This document shows positions 41,717 through 51,194 of a stretch of 64,000 nucleotides of DNA, piece after piece. The position numbers were made by a program, and so were the translations under genes. The notes under the pieces were generated by a model. It worked only from the letters and a program-made list of their open reading frames with translations, was not told the origin of the DNA and did not search any database. This stretch comes from Deltaproteobacteria bacterium (GTDB lineage: Bacteria; Myxococcota_A; Polyangia; HGW-17; SLPX01), in assembly GCA_021162935.1 (NCBI GenBank), contig JAGGXR010000152.1:1-64000 (forward strand), given 5' to 3'. Within the stretch, counting starts at the first letter, position 1. Every line of letters begins with the position of its first letter.

Positions 41717-43404
41717 ATGGGAGCCGAGCGCGGCAGCACGCCCACGACCACAGGCCACCTGCGGCCTAGGATGAGACGGGAATCCAGGAGGATGGATTGG
41801 ATCTCGGTCACGCGTCCGGGAACAACGAGGGCGGCGCAGCGAATGCCCCCGAATCGTCTACTCACCGGATCGTATGAAAACGCCTTGACTGGAATCCATT
41901 TCGGTCGGTCGGTGCAGAGGACGGAAACGTCATAGGGTCCAGCCAGGACGTGACGCACCACGAAGGACCCGTCCACGCCACAGCGGGCCTGATATCGATG
42001 TCGACGCCGCGGACTGGGCCACGGAGCAGGCGACGCGTCACAGCCCACGGATTCTTTGAGACGAATGAGACAGCCACCACGGAGCATCGCCGGATCGACT
42101 CGCACCACGCGACCTTCGAGGACCCCAAACCCGCCTCCCGCCTCCACGCGCCGAACAATCGCCAGGTACTTGTCACGAAGGGGCAACGGCATGGAGGCCA
42201 ACCTGGCACAAACGAGTCTCTCGTACAGAGACCGATGCGTGCGGAAATAGGAAACCACGCGATTCTCGGTGGTCGTATTCCAGTCGGCGCGCGCCAGATA
42301 CGCTTCGACCACCGTTTGGCCCAAACTATGATTCAGGGCCGATCGGACTGCTGCCGTCATGGATCGAACCGAGTCGTCAGCCGCACGATCCACCAACGAC
42401 AGCAACCTGAGGACATCGGCGCGATCCAGTTGGTCCAAAATCGCCGCCACCGTGGGCACCGAATGTTTCAATCTCCGGGCCGCATACCGGCCCCAAAGTC
42501 GGCGCTCGATCGGCTGGATCCTCGATGAAAACAAGGCAATGAGCCGTTTCAGGCCATCGGTGTGAACCGTACTCTCCACGACGTTCTTCTCGAACAAGGA
42601 CCGCACTTCATCCGGAATCGGGCCGCCCTGCACGAGGGTCCGAATGCTCAGCGCCAGAGCATCATCCGGCGACAGATGAAAGACGACCGGAGTCAGACGC
42701 TCCAGTCCTTTGAGGTCCCAGTGGTGGACGACGACCGTCCAGACCAACACGGCCAGGGTCCGACAGAAATCAGTCTCGTCTCGACGCTGCACCGAATCGG
42801 TGCAGACCCTGATCACGTATCGTTCCGCACTACCAAGCAGCGATCGATCCGCAACCAATTCCATTGGCACCTGGCTGCAGGCCGACTCGAACCGACCGGC
42901 CAGTTCCGACAGGCATGCCATCTGAAAAAGAACCAGGGCCGACGGTCGCAAACTCCGATTCCTCAGCCCAATTCGAAAGTGAGCGGCCATGATGGCGTCA
43001 CAGAGCCCGCTCTGTTTCGACGATGCCTCGACACAATAATCGAGTAAAGGCTGAACCCCGCCCCGGGGAAGCAGTGCATGGACGAAGGCGACATAACGAC
43101 GTGTTCGGTCGCCACGCAGCCCCTCACGCGCGCGCCACTTTGCAATGCCCTTGAAGGCCAAGTCCATGGCATCTTCCATGTTCCCCTGACGGGCGGCGGC
43201 CTTCGCCCGATCGTACAGGTCCTCGTGGGGCAGGTACCCACCGGCATCCAGGTGACTGTCTCCCCGGTCCAGCCATCGACAGCCTGAAAGGAACGGCTCC
43301 AGCAACGAGACGACAACCACGACCCAGACGAAGAGAACCGCCTGTCCCGCCATACCGTAGGGTCCAAGATGTCGACCAACAACTCTTGTTGATTTTGCCG
43401 CCAT
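41641..43404 (-). CDS. Large lipoprotein with helical repeats and a carboxypeptidase-regulatory-like C-terminal domain
   Basis: A 587-residue protein. Start 43404 (ATG behind GGGACT) gives a hydrophobic segment and lipobox LSGC; ATG 43353 is an alternative. Residues about 50-440 are helical, with TPR-like opening (YDRAKAAARQGNMEDAMDLAFKGIAKW). Residues about 445-560 alternate beta strands (GVLEGRVVRVDPAML, VDGSFVVRHVLAGPYDVSVLC), matching the carboxypeptidase regulatory-like/Ig-like type found on secreted proteins. Function unknown. It starts back-to-back with the HEAT-repeat lipoprotein. Confidence 0.65.
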   Translation of the reverse strand: MAAKSTRVVGRHLGPYGMAGQAVLFVWVVVVVSLLEPFLSGCRWLDRGDSHLDAGGYLPHEDLYDRAKAAARQGNMEDAMDLAFKGIAKWRAREGLRGDRTRRYVAFVHALLPRGGVQPLLDYCVEASSKQSGLCDAIMAAHFRIGLRNRSLRPSALVLFQMACLSELAGRFESACSQVPMELVADRSLLGSAERYVIRVCTDSVQRRDETDFCRTLAVLVWTVVVHHWDLKGLERLTPVVFHLSPDDALALSIRTLVQGGPIPDEVRSLFEKNVVESTVHTDGLKRLIALFSSRIQPIERRLWGRYAARRLKHSVPTVAAILDQLDRADVLRLLSLVDRAADDSVRSMTAAVRSALNHSLGQTVVEAYLARADWNTTTENRVVSYFRTHRSLYERLVCARLASMPLPLRDKYLAIVRRVEAGGGFGVLEGRVVRVDPAMLRGGCLIRLKESVGCDASPAPWPSPRRRHRYQARCGVDGSFVVRHVLAGPYDVSVLCTDRPKWIPVKAFSYDPVSRRFGGIRCAALVVPGRVTEIQSILLDSRLILGRRWPVVVGVLPRSAPIQPRGTSRPKPKARRLTSSKIPNHQ

Positions 43405-43413
43405 AGTCCCATA

Positions 43414-44520
43414 ATGGGCCAAACGATCATGTGTTGCAAACGGAACGAAACAGTCATCCTCACGTCGGTCGTCGCCATGCTCTTTGCGGCGTCCTCGATC
43501 CGCTGCGGCTCCAGACACAGGCCATCACACCCGACCTGCAAGCGCCCAGAACTCCTCCACGTCGTGGACCTTCGGGTCCAGGATGTCACATCGGTGGCTC
43601 TGGATCCGGTTCGTATGGACGCGCAATCCTTGAAACGGACCGCCAAGGAGGTGCTCCAACTGGCCGACGGTCTCTTGTTCGTGCCAAACGGGCGCACCGG
43701 ATGCCGGCCGCGCTATCGGCTCACCATCGGTGTAGAATTTAGCCGATTGGGACTGGATCGAAAATCCCGCGCAACCGTTCTCATCGCCCTCGCCCTCCAT
43801 CGTATGGGCGACAAAAATTCGACGAACGATCTCCTCTACAGGGCGACAGCGGAAAAAGTGTACGCGCCGTCCCGAACCATGCCACGCAAGGCCGTTTACG
43901 CCGATCTGTTCCGAAACGGACTCCGGGATATCCTTCGATATCCCATCGCCCAGCACAAACTGGTCCGCGCACCAGCGCACATTCTGTCCCAGGCCATCGA
44001 GACCGGTTGCCTCCACGAAGCCGAAGCACGCCTCCACAGAGCCGTTCTTCCGGTGGGCCGACTCATGGCGGCCCTGGCCGGTTTGACCGCCCCCCCCCTC
44101 GCAACCGGGATCCCCGCGTTTCGTACCCTTTCCCGCTTCGTCTCCGCACCTCTGAACCCATTTGAACACGACGTGCGCGACATGGCCATCCAAGCTGCCG
44201 GCCGGCGAAAGATGGACGCGACGGTCCCAAGCCTGATCGATGTGGTACGATCCTCCAACTCACGGCGGAGCAGAAACCTGTCCATTGGCGCACTCGTCTC
44301 GATAGGAGATGAACGGGCCGTCCCGGCTCTCACTGCGGATGCCGACTTCAGCGATCCCGATCGTCTCAGGGAGATCATCGAAGCCTTGTCCCAAATCGGC
44401 GGCGACGAGGCACGACAGTTCCTTGAATTGACAGCGGACGGCAATCCGGATCCCGAAATCAAGACCATGGCCCGTTCGAGCCTCAAACACCTCGAAGAAC
44501 GGGCCCAGTCCCCGCGATGA
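43414..44520 (+). CDS. HEAT-repeat lipoprotein
   Basis: A 368-residue protein from ATG 43414 (ATG 43429 is the alternative); neither has a good ribosome site. The signal ends near SSIRCGS, a lipobox-like site. The N-terminal half is unassigned. From about residue 250 to the end, HEAT-like helical pairs repeat: HDVRDMAIQAAGRRKMDATVPSLIDVV, RRSRNLSIGALVSIGDERAVPALTADA, DRLREIIEALSQIGGDEARQFLE. These usually serve as a protein-binding scaffold. The start is nine bp from the start of the divergent lipoprotein gene, so at least one promoter must lie inside a coding region. Confidence 0.68.
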   Translation: MGQTIMCCKRNETVILTSVVAMLFAASSIRCGSRHRPSHPTCKRPELLHVVDLRVQDVTSVALDPVRMDAQSLKRTAKEVLQLADGLLFVPNGRTGCRPRYRLTIGVEFSRLGLDRKSRATVLIALALHRMGDKNSTNDLLYRATAEKVYAPSRTMPRKAVYADLFRNGLRDILRYPIAQHKLVRAPAHILSQAIETGCLHEAEARLHRAVLPVGRLMAALAGLTAPPLATGIPAFRTLSRFVSAPLNPFEHDVRDMAIQAAGRRKMDATVPSLIDVVRSSNSRRSRNLSIGALVSIGDERAVPALTADADFSDPDRLREIIEALSQIGGDEARQFLELTADGNPDPEIKTMARSSLKHLEERAQSPR

Positions 44521-44567
44521 AAGCTGATGGTCAAACGGTCATCTGCATGAGGGATGACACAAGATGT

Positions 44568-45650
44568 TCAGGACAACAACACCCACAAGGCCACACCTGA
44601 CGCCACCACAGCCCCAACGAGCATGATCGATTTGAACAGGGGTGCCACAGCAACCCCCGTGTCAGGGTCGTCGAGCAGATTCAGGTCTGCTTCCACCGCC
44701 TCCCGATGCCCCTCCACATCATCGAGACGATCCATGGTGTCCTCCAGTCCAGGATGGGATAACCTATTTTGATAGGTGCTTCGACCGGCCTCCAGGTACA
44801 ACTCTTTCAAACCAGAGGCCGCTCCTTCCAGTTCGGAGTACCGGCCCTCCTCAGCCAACGCTGATTCGAAGATGCGTCGATCCCGATCCGCGCTGAACGC
44901 GCGCACTTCTTCCTTGAGCGCCGACACGTGAGCTGCCTGCTCACGGTAGACCTTCTCCACCTCACGCAGCTTCGGATTCAACAGTTCCATGCGATGCTTC
45001 AGTTCGTCTCGCTCATGAGCGATTCGGTCCTGCCTGCCGGATCGAACGTCAGAACGCCCCTCAGGATGAGTGTGCAACGCCGACGTTCGATCTTCTCCCC
45101 CTGCCTGCCGTTCTCGGATGAAGTCGTGTTCGAGGGACAGTTTCCGCACCTTCTGTTCGAGAGCTTCGTGCTCCTCGACGAGGCCGTCCAACGACCGTCT
45201 CGCCTTGGCAGCTTCCTTCTGTGCATCCGCCAGACGTTCCTGCATGGTCACCAGACGTTCGTCGAGAGCTTCCTTGTCTCGTCGCCACTGCTCCTGCGCC
45301 TCGGTCAGAGTCTCTTCGATGTGGGCCTTGCTGTTCGTCAGTGCGTCGAGTCGAAGACGAAATTCATCGAGCATCGGCGCATCCAGGCTGTCCATGTAGA
45401 GCGCCGTCTTGCCCAAACGGGCGAGCTGCTCATCCATGGATTGCTGAAACTCGCCCCTCGCCCGCCGGAGCTGTCGACGCAAACGAAAACGACGAACCAG
45501 AGCCACCAGAACCCGGCCAAGGTACCGTATCGCATGCCACCAGGCACGCCCCCCAAGGCCGGTTCGCCCATGATAGGCGAGGTCCATTCCCCTCAAATCA
45601 ACCGAAACGGAGCTGCTGGACGCAGCATCTTCGTCATTGTGAGACGTCAT
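44568..45650 (-). CDS. Coiled-coil protein with C-terminal membrane anchor
   Basis: A 360-residue protein; ATG 45650, inside the end of the upstream TPR gene (17-bp overlap, so coupled translation is likely). The N terminus is basic; residues about 75-300 are predicted coiled coil (long Glu/Arg/Lys/Leu heptads, e.g. LVTMQERLADAQKEAAKARRSL); residues about 338-360 are one transmembrane segment (SIMLVGAVVASGVALWVLL), so it is a tail-anchored protein. Function unknown; co-transcription with the TPR and response regulator genes suggests a shared complex. Confidence 0.72.
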   Translation of the reverse strand: MTSHNDEDAASSSSVSVDLRGMDLAYHGRTGLGGRAWWHAIRYLGRVLVALVRRFRLRRQLRRARGEFQQSMDEQLARLGKTALYMDSLDAPMLDEFRLRLDALTNSKAHIEETLTEAQEQWRRDKEALDERLVTMQERLADAQKEAAKARRSLDGLVEEHEALEQKVRKLSLEHDFIRERQAGGEDRTSALHTHPEGRSDVRSGRQDRIAHERDELKHRMELLNPKLREVEKVYREQAAHVSALKEEVRAFSADRDRRIFESALAEEGRYSELEGAASGLKELYLEAGRSTYQNRLSHPGLEDTMDRLDDVEGHREAVEADLNLLDDPDTGVAVAPLFKSIMLVGAVVASGVALWVLLS

Positions 45651-46656
45651 CGCCAGCACTCGCCCGCAATTCCTCCTCGATCACCGAGACCAGAACTTCG
45701 TGGAGGTCCTCGGGCTGACGACACATCTTTTCGACGTTCTTTTGGTACACGAGCATGTACGACACCCCATCCCGACCGCCGACGAGAACGGGGATACGCG
45801 GATCCACTCCGTCCAGCACGAGTTCCGTACCCGGATACGGACCGCACCGAACGATCAAACGGGAGCAGTCTCGCTCCACCTTGCCGGCAGCCTGCTCGAG
45901 CGCATCCAGAACCGCCAATTTGAAGGCGTCCCGACTGTATGCCCATGGAGGAGAAATCGCGTCCAAATCCCGTTCTCGACAGTCCAGGAAATGCAGGACA
46001 GACTGGCGTCGGTCTCCCCTTCGATACGCAATATGACCGAGAAAATACTGAGCATCACGGGTCTCGCCCTGTTCCATGGCCAACCGGAGATACCGCTCGG
46101 CAGAACCGTCATCACCCAGGCGGACATACAACGCACCAACCCGCTCGTAGAGTGCCCCCCTGCCCTCCATCAGCTCGGCATCTCGGACCATGATATCTCT
46201 GGCCGCATCCTCTTTGCCCATCTCGGTCAGGATCTCTGCCCGCACCAGCCAAGCCTCGGCGAACAAGCCAGGCTCCTGCTCCACATCCAGCATCTCGATG
46301 GCCTCGTCGCACAGGGACAGGGCCTCTGTGAGTCGCTCAGCATCCTGGGACAGGATCTCCGCAGCATAAATGAACGGGTCCGCCTTGACGGGTTCCAGTT
46401 CCATGGCCTGCTCAAACGCGTCGAGTGCCTGGTCCGTGGCACCGGCACTCCACACCACCGCCCCCCACAGAGTATGGGCGTCGGGCGAATCCGAATCCAC
46501 GTCAAGCGCGCTCAGGGCAGACGTCCTGGCAGCCTCGTAGTCGCCTCTGGAAAGGCCCTCCCAGCCACGATAGATGTGTGCTGTAAGTTGATCCATAGTT
46601 TCGGGCTCACTAAACGCCGTGGGCGCACCATCATCCTGTCCCTCTTCTTCTGCCAT
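45634..46656 (-). CDS. TPR-repeat protein with a C-terminal conserved domain
   Basis: A 340-residue protein; ATG 46656 follows AGGATAGGAGA, and the start lies 4 bp behind the stop of the response regulator gene. Residues about 20-220 hold five or six TPR-like helical pairs (HIYRGWEGLSRGDYEAARTSALSALDVD, AHTLWGAVVWSAGATDQALDAFEQAMELEP). The C-terminal part (about 235-325) has VRCGPYPGTELVLDGVDPRIPVLVGGRDGVSYMLVYQ, which looks like a separate domain, not identified. It is the middle gene of a three-gene operon. Confidence 0.75.
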   Translation of the reverse strand: MAEEEGQDDGAPTAFSEPETMDQLTAHIYRGWEGLSRGDYEAARTSALSALDVDSDSPDAHTLWGAVVWSAGATDQALDAFEQAMELEPVKADPFIYAAEILSQDAERLTEALSLCDEAIEMLDVEQEPGLFAEAWLVRAEILTEMGKEDAARDIMVRDAELMEGRGALYERVGALYVRLGDDGSAERYLRLAMEQGETRDAQYFLGHIAYRRGDRRQSVLHFLDCRERDLDAISPPWAYSRDAFKLAVLDALEQAAGKVERDCSRLIVRCGPYPGTELVLDGVDPRIPVLVGGRDGVSYMLVYQKNVEKMCRQPEDLHEVLVSVIEEELRASAGDDVSQ

Positions 46657-46660
46657 TCTC

Positions 46661-48667
46661 CTATCCTGCATCCTCTTCCGATCCTGGTCCATGTGACGTC
46701 ATCTTTCTCTTTTCAGCCAAGGCATCCAGGGCCTTGGCCGCCTCGCGACTCTGCGGATTGCAATGCAACGCCCGCTCGAAGGATTCCTGCGCCTCCTGGA
46801 GCTGCTCCTGATCCTCGAGGAGATACCCCAAAAACAGGTGGGCACGATCCAGGGACGAATCCAGTTCGATGGCGCGATCGAGGAAGGAACGTGCGTCCTC
46901 GATTTGATCGCGTTCCCCCTCCTGGTACAGGGCCCAGCCCCGATAGACCCAATATTTTGCCTGCCGGGGCTCCAAACTCACCGCCTTTTCGAGGCTGCGG
47001 GTTGCATCGGCCGCCTTGCCCTTGCCAAGCAGCGCCTTGCCCTCCTCGAAGTGTCGGCCAGCGGCCAGAGAAAGGACCGCCGAGGTCAGGTATTCGTCCA
47101 TGTCAGGGTGCTGCTCGGCCTCGGCAACATCCTCTCCCAAGGAAACAGCCGTCACCTTGTCGTATGCGGATTGAAAAATCGCAAAGAGATTTTCCGCCAA
47201 GGAACGCGTCACCTCTCCAAACTGGAAATATCTATCCGGGTGAAAGGTGGTCGCCCGCTCCAGAAAAGCATCGTCCAGTTCGAGAGGATCTGCATCCGGC
47301 CCCACACCGAGAATCTGAAAGTAATTCTTCCCTTTGAGGGACACCAGTTCGGCGGCAAGATGGGACTGGACATCGCTCTCGTCCAAAACCGGTTCGCCCC
47401 TCAAAGAAGGTCTCAACGTTGGCAGACGCATGGGTCTGTCCCACAGTTCCACGATTCCGGACGCCACGAGCGCGTACATGAGGGCCAAACCAAGGTCCGC
47501 TCCCAGATCCATTTCCTCGATGAGCTTCTGAACCGTTCGACTCCCATTGATTTTCTTGACGAGATCCGCCTCCTGCTGGGTCTCCAATTCCATGACCTGA
47601 TACCGCCACTGGACGTCGCGGGCGGGCGCTGCATATGCATGCATCATGGGCGCCAACAACTGGGCGACACGCTCGGGAGGCATTCCCAGCCGTACCCCCT
47701 CGTAGATAAGGGTCGCCGACGTGCAACCCAACGATATCTCGCCAGGAGGCACCTTGGCATTCTCCTTGAACTGATACTCGCCCTCAAGCCAGGCGAAAAC
47801 CTGCAGGATTTTCAACTTCAGCTGACGTTGCAAAGCCTCGACCAGATCTTGAGGCGTCAGCAGACGCATGGAGACCAATTCGGTACCCTGGAGCCTGCCG
47901 CTTTCTTGCATCCGCTCCAGAGACCTTGCGCACTCCTCGGCCGTCAGGATGCCCTCCTGGACGAGCATCTGGCCCAAACATTCCTGGAGGAGATTCGACT
48001 TGACGGAAACGGGACGCCCCTCGAAAAGATAGAGGATCTTTTTGACCTTGCCCTTCATCAGGAACAACGCCCCTGTGCCTGCCGTGCGATACAGCTCGTT
48101 CAGCAACCTGGCAAACTCGGTCTCCTTCAGATTGCCACGCATGGACACGGACTGCGCCGACAGAGCGCGCGTTTCCCGTTCCACCTCCCGCTTCTCCGAC
48201 CGAGCGGCCGCATCCGCCAACAGGGTCGAATATCGCTTCGACCTCGTGCCATCGGATTTGCCCTGTCCTCGTTCGGGCGCGGAAGGATAGTCCTCGCCGA
48301 AATGGACCTTGAGCAGTCGCCGAATCGCCGCCACCTCGACCGGCTTGTTCAAATAATCGAGCAGGCCAAACCGCTCGATAGCGTCCACCCGGTGTTCCTT
48401 GCCCCGATACACGCCTGACAGCATGATGATAGGGACGTTTTGACCCTTCGATGAATCCCGTATCGCCGCCGCCACCTGGAGTCCGTTCACCACCGGCAGG
48501 AGGATGTCCAGGATCAGGACATCCACGTCCGTGCTCTCGAATGTCTTGAGTCCCCAATCCCCGTCGCTTTCAACGAGAATCTTCCACCCGTCCGTTTCGA
48601 GCGCCTTCCGGAGATATACCTGCACATCCCGGTCGTCGTCCACGATGAGAATGGTCTTTCGAGCCAT
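46661..48667 (-). CDS. Response regulator with receiver, DUF4388 (PatA-like), J domain and TPR modules
   Basis: A 668-residue protein; first gene of a three-gene operon. Residues 5-125: receiver with acidic pair Asp10/Asp11 and phospho-acceptor Asp54 (VLILDILLP), Lys in NKPVEV. Residues about 175-300: DUF4388/PatA-type domain (GNLKETEFARLLNELYRTAGTGALFL, KKILYLFEGRPV). Residues about 465-525: a J-like domain with FHPDRYFQFG, the HPD tripeptide that stimulates Hsp70. Residues about 550-655: TPRs. Myxobacterial regulators often combine receiver and DUF4388; the J domain suggests phosphorylation-controlled recruitment of DnaK. The TPR and coiled-coil genes follow directly. Confidence 0.85.
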   Translation of the reverse strand: MARKTILIVDDDRDVQVYLRKALETDGWKILVESDGDWGLKTFESTDVDVLILDILLPVVNGLQVAAAIRDSSKGQNVPIIMLSGVYRGKEHRVDAIERFGLLDYLNKPVEVAAIRRLLKVHFGEDYPSAPERGQGKSDGTRSKRYSTLLADAAARSEKREVERETRALSAQSVSMRGNLKETEFARLLNELYRTAGTGALFLMKGKVKKILYLFEGRPVSVKSNLLQECLGQMLVQEGILTAEECARSLERMQESGRLQGTELVSMRLLTPQDLVEALQRQLKLKILQVFAWLEGEYQFKENAKVPPGEISLGCTSATLIYEGVRLGMPPERVAQLLAPMMHAYAAPARDVQWRYQVMELETQQEADLVKKINGSRTVQKLIEEMDLGADLGLALMYALVASGIVELWDRPMRLPTLRPSLRGEPVLDESDVQSHLAAELVSLKGKNYFQILGVGPDADPLELDDAFLERATTFHPDRYFQFGEVTRSLAENLFAIFQSAYDKVTAVSLGEDVAEAEQHPDMDEYLTSAVLSLAAGRHFEEGKALLGKGKAADATRSLEKAVSLEPRQAKYWVYRGWALYQEGERDQIEDARSFLDRAIELDSSLDRAHLFLGYLLEDQEQLQEAQESFERALHCNPQSREAAKALDALAEKRKMTSHGPGSEEDAG

Positions 48668-49218
48668 CAGCGTCCTCGCTTCCGCAGCCTCTTCAGCCTA
48701 CCGGAAAACATCACCGTCTCGCAATGTCTTTCGCCCGACGGCCTTCATCCCGCCGGCCCATACCATCAGCGATGACAGGAGTCCGAAATACCGGCACCCC
48801 GTCGAGGCCATCCCACAGACAAGAAGGGTTGAGCATCTCGCCGACCGGCAAACGGCACCGCCCATCCACCGCCCCTTCCCGCTCCCGTCCAAACACCCGG
48901 AGTCCATACCATTCATTGCATCCAAACTCAACCTTCGCCGCCGTGGATGGAGTCCTTTATGGCACCAAGCCTTGGCCCACGCATTCGGCCCATCAATCAC
49001 TTGTTGAACGACGCAGGGGTTGGATGTATCCTATTATTAACATGCTGTGTCAGATGCTGCGCTCGCCCAACACCCTTTGCAGGGAGCGCCTGTACCGTCG
49101 GAGGCGGCATTGCGTGGAACCGTAGATTTTGGGTAGAAATGAGAAAGCCTCGGGGATCCAGGATGAATCGAATCGAGTGGTCGCAGGCTGAACGGCCTGC
49201 ATGTCAGGAGGGTGGATC
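48668..49218. other. 551-bp divergent intergenic region
   Basis: It separates the response regulator operon from the Cys-rich repeat gene pair. One candidate plus-strand promoter (49004-49032) is visible. No gene or repeat was found. It holds the GGAGG ribosome site at 49207 for the GTG at 49219. Confidence 0.5.
49004..49032 (+). promoter_or_regulatory. Candidate promoter for the Cys-rich repeat gene pair
   Basis: TTGAAC (49004-49009), a 17-bp spacer and TATCCT (49027-49032). The leader would be about 180 nt to the GTG at 49219. Confidence 0.35.
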
Positions 49219-51189
49219 GTGACCGTCATACGGAAACTGGATAAAGAAGCGTCCGTGTCGGACAGAGTGGACGAACCCAATAGCGATGGTCAAAATGCAT
49301 CCAGAAGCACAAACAGGGATGGGGCTGCCCAGCCCCACGACATAGGCCCGGTGAAAGGAGGCTCTTCGGGACGGCAAACCGGTCACATGCTCCTGCGCCT
49401 CGCCCTACTCATCATCGCGGGTTCCCCCATCCTTTTGAGTCGTTCGGGCTGTATCAAGCGCGTGGGGACCACGTCCTGCCCCGACGGCACCTATTGTGAA
49501 GATGGTTATCTGTGCGTGGAGGCCGGCAATGGCCATTACCTTTGCACCACGGCCCAATGCGGCAATGGCGTCGTCGAGAAGGCGTCAGGCGAAGAATGTG
49601 ACGACGGTCAGCAGAACTCGATGGTTCCGAATCACTGCCGCCCAAACTGCAGGGCTCCATACTGCGGCGATGGCGTGGTGGACGACGGTCTTGGTGAAGA
49701 ATGCGACGATGGCGCGAATAACTCGGACACGGGAGCCTGTCTGACCAACTGTCTCAAAAACGTCTGCGGAGACGGCCATGTCCTGGACGGCGTGGAAGAA
49801 TGCGACGACAACAACCTCAACGACCACGACGATTGTGCCAGCGGACCGCTGGGCCAATGCCGCAAGGCCAGATGCGGCGACGGAATCCTGCAGAGCATCG
49901 GCGCCCACATCGAAGAATGCGACTGTGGTGACAGCACCGAATCGGCCTCGGACAACCCCGCCTGCCAGGGGCTCAACTCCTTGGACCATGGGGCCTTCTG
50001 TCGTCCCAACTGTCAACGGTCGGGATGCGGCGACGGCGTCCTGGACTCGGGGGAAGAATGCGACGACGGCGACGGCAACTCGAACACAACTGCCGACGCT
50101 TGCAGGACGACCTGTCGCCATGCCTATTGCGGCGACAAAATCGTGGACACGGAAGAACAGTGCGACGACGGCAGCGCCAATGCGAACCAGCCGGACACCT
50201 GTCGATTGAACTGCCAGCTTCCCCGCTGCGGCGACGGAATCACAGACCAAGGTGAAGAATGCGATGACGGAGCTAGAAACAGCGATACGCGTCCCAACAC
50301 CTGCAGGACGACCTGCAAACTGCCGCGGTGCGGCGACGGCGTGCGAGATGAAGGCGAAGAATGCGACGACGGAAACACGGTCGACGGTGACGGATGCGCC
50401 CACGATTGCAACGGCGAGATATGCGGTGACAACTACCTCGACCCAGGAGAGGGCTGTGACGATGGCAACCAGGACACCACGGATGCCTGTCCGTCGGGCC
50501 CCATGGGCAACTGCCAGCCTGCGCGATGCGGAGACAGCTTCCTTTGGACCAGAAACTGTTCCACCCACTGCGAGGAATGCGACGACGGAAACACCACAGA
50601 CGGCGACGGCTGCTCCCACAACTGCAAAATCGAAGGCTGTGGAAACGGCATCGTGGAGCCGGCACTGAACGAAACCTGTGATGACGGAAACCGCATACTG
50701 ACCGATGCTTGTCCGGACGGCCCCACCGGGACCTGCCATTCCGCTGTCTGCGGAGACGGATTCCGCTGGCATGGAACCAGCGACGCCACGGAACTGTGCG
50801 ACGACGGGAATCACATCACCACGGATTCGTGCCCGGACGGCCCCAGCGGGACATGCATCCCTGCCCATTGCGGAGATGGATTCGTTTGGGCGGGGTTCGA
50901 ATTGTGCGACGACGGGAACCACAGTAACCATGATGCATGTCCAGACGGCACAGGCGGGAGCTGTGTCCCTGCTTTCTGCGGAGACGGATTCGTATATAGC
51001 GCAGGAGGTGGAACGGAAGCCTGCGACGACGGAAACGACAGCACGAATGATACCTGTCCGTCCGGTCCCTCTGGCACCTGCGCCCCTGCTTTCTGCGGCG
51101 ACGGGTTCGTGTGGCAGGATCACGAAACCTGCGATGACGGCAATACGATGGATGGCGATGGGTGCGATCACACCTGCCACAAGGAATAG
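49219..51189 (+). CDS. Cys-rich repeat lipoprotein (DUF4215/Myxococcus type), paralog 1
   Basis: A 656-residue protein. GTG 49219 follows CAGGAGGGTGGATC; ATG 49387 would place the signal peptide at the N terminus, so the start is uncertain. A hydrophobic signal with a lipobox-like RSGC lies near residue 75. The rest is about 15 modules of CGDG-x(n)-E-x-CDDG-x(n)-D-x-C with GTC/QC spacers, each expected to hold two or three disulfides. Some units vary: CDCGD and CDDNN. It is followed at 5 bp by a paralogous, longer gene with a matching N-terminal region. A cell-surface adhesive or scaffold role is inferred; no ligand is known. Confidence 0.82.
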   Translation: MTVIRKLDKEASVSDRVDEPNSDGQNASRSTNRDGAAQPHDIGPVKGGSSGRQTGHMLLRLALLIIAGSPILLSRSGCIKRVGTTSCPDGTYCEDGYLCVEAGNGHYLCTTAQCGNGVVEKASGEECDDGQQNSMVPNHCRPNCRAPYCGDGVVDDGLGEECDDGANNSDTGACLTNCLKNVCGDGHVLDGVEECDDNNLNDHDDCASGPLGQCRKARCGDGILQSIGAHIEECDCGDSTESASDNPACQGLNSLDHGAFCRPNCQRSGCGDGVLDSGEECDDGDGNSNTTADACRTTCRHAYCGDKIVDTEEQCDDGSANANQPDTCRLNCQLPRCGDGITDQGEECDDGARNSDTRPNTCRTTCKLPRCGDGVRDEGEECDDGNTVDGDGCAHDCNGEICGDNYLDPGEGCDDGNQDTTDACPSGPMGNCQPARCGDSFLWTRNCSTHCEECDDGNTTDGDGCSHNCKIEGCGNGIVEPALNETCDDGNRILTDACPDGPTGTCHSAVCGDGFRWHGTSDATELCDDGNHITTDSCPDGPSGTCIPAHCGDGFVWAGFELCDDGNHSNHDACPDGTGGSCVPAFCGDGFVYSAGGGTEACDDGNDSTNDTCPSGPSGTCAPAFCGDGFVWQDHETCDDGNTMDGDGCDHTCHKE

Positions 51190-51194
51190 GAACC

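Noticed and set aside
46763-48418. 551-codon plus-strand frame opposite the response regulator
   Set aside because: The minus strand has receiver, DUF4388, J and TPR modules; the plus frame is a codon-bias shadow.
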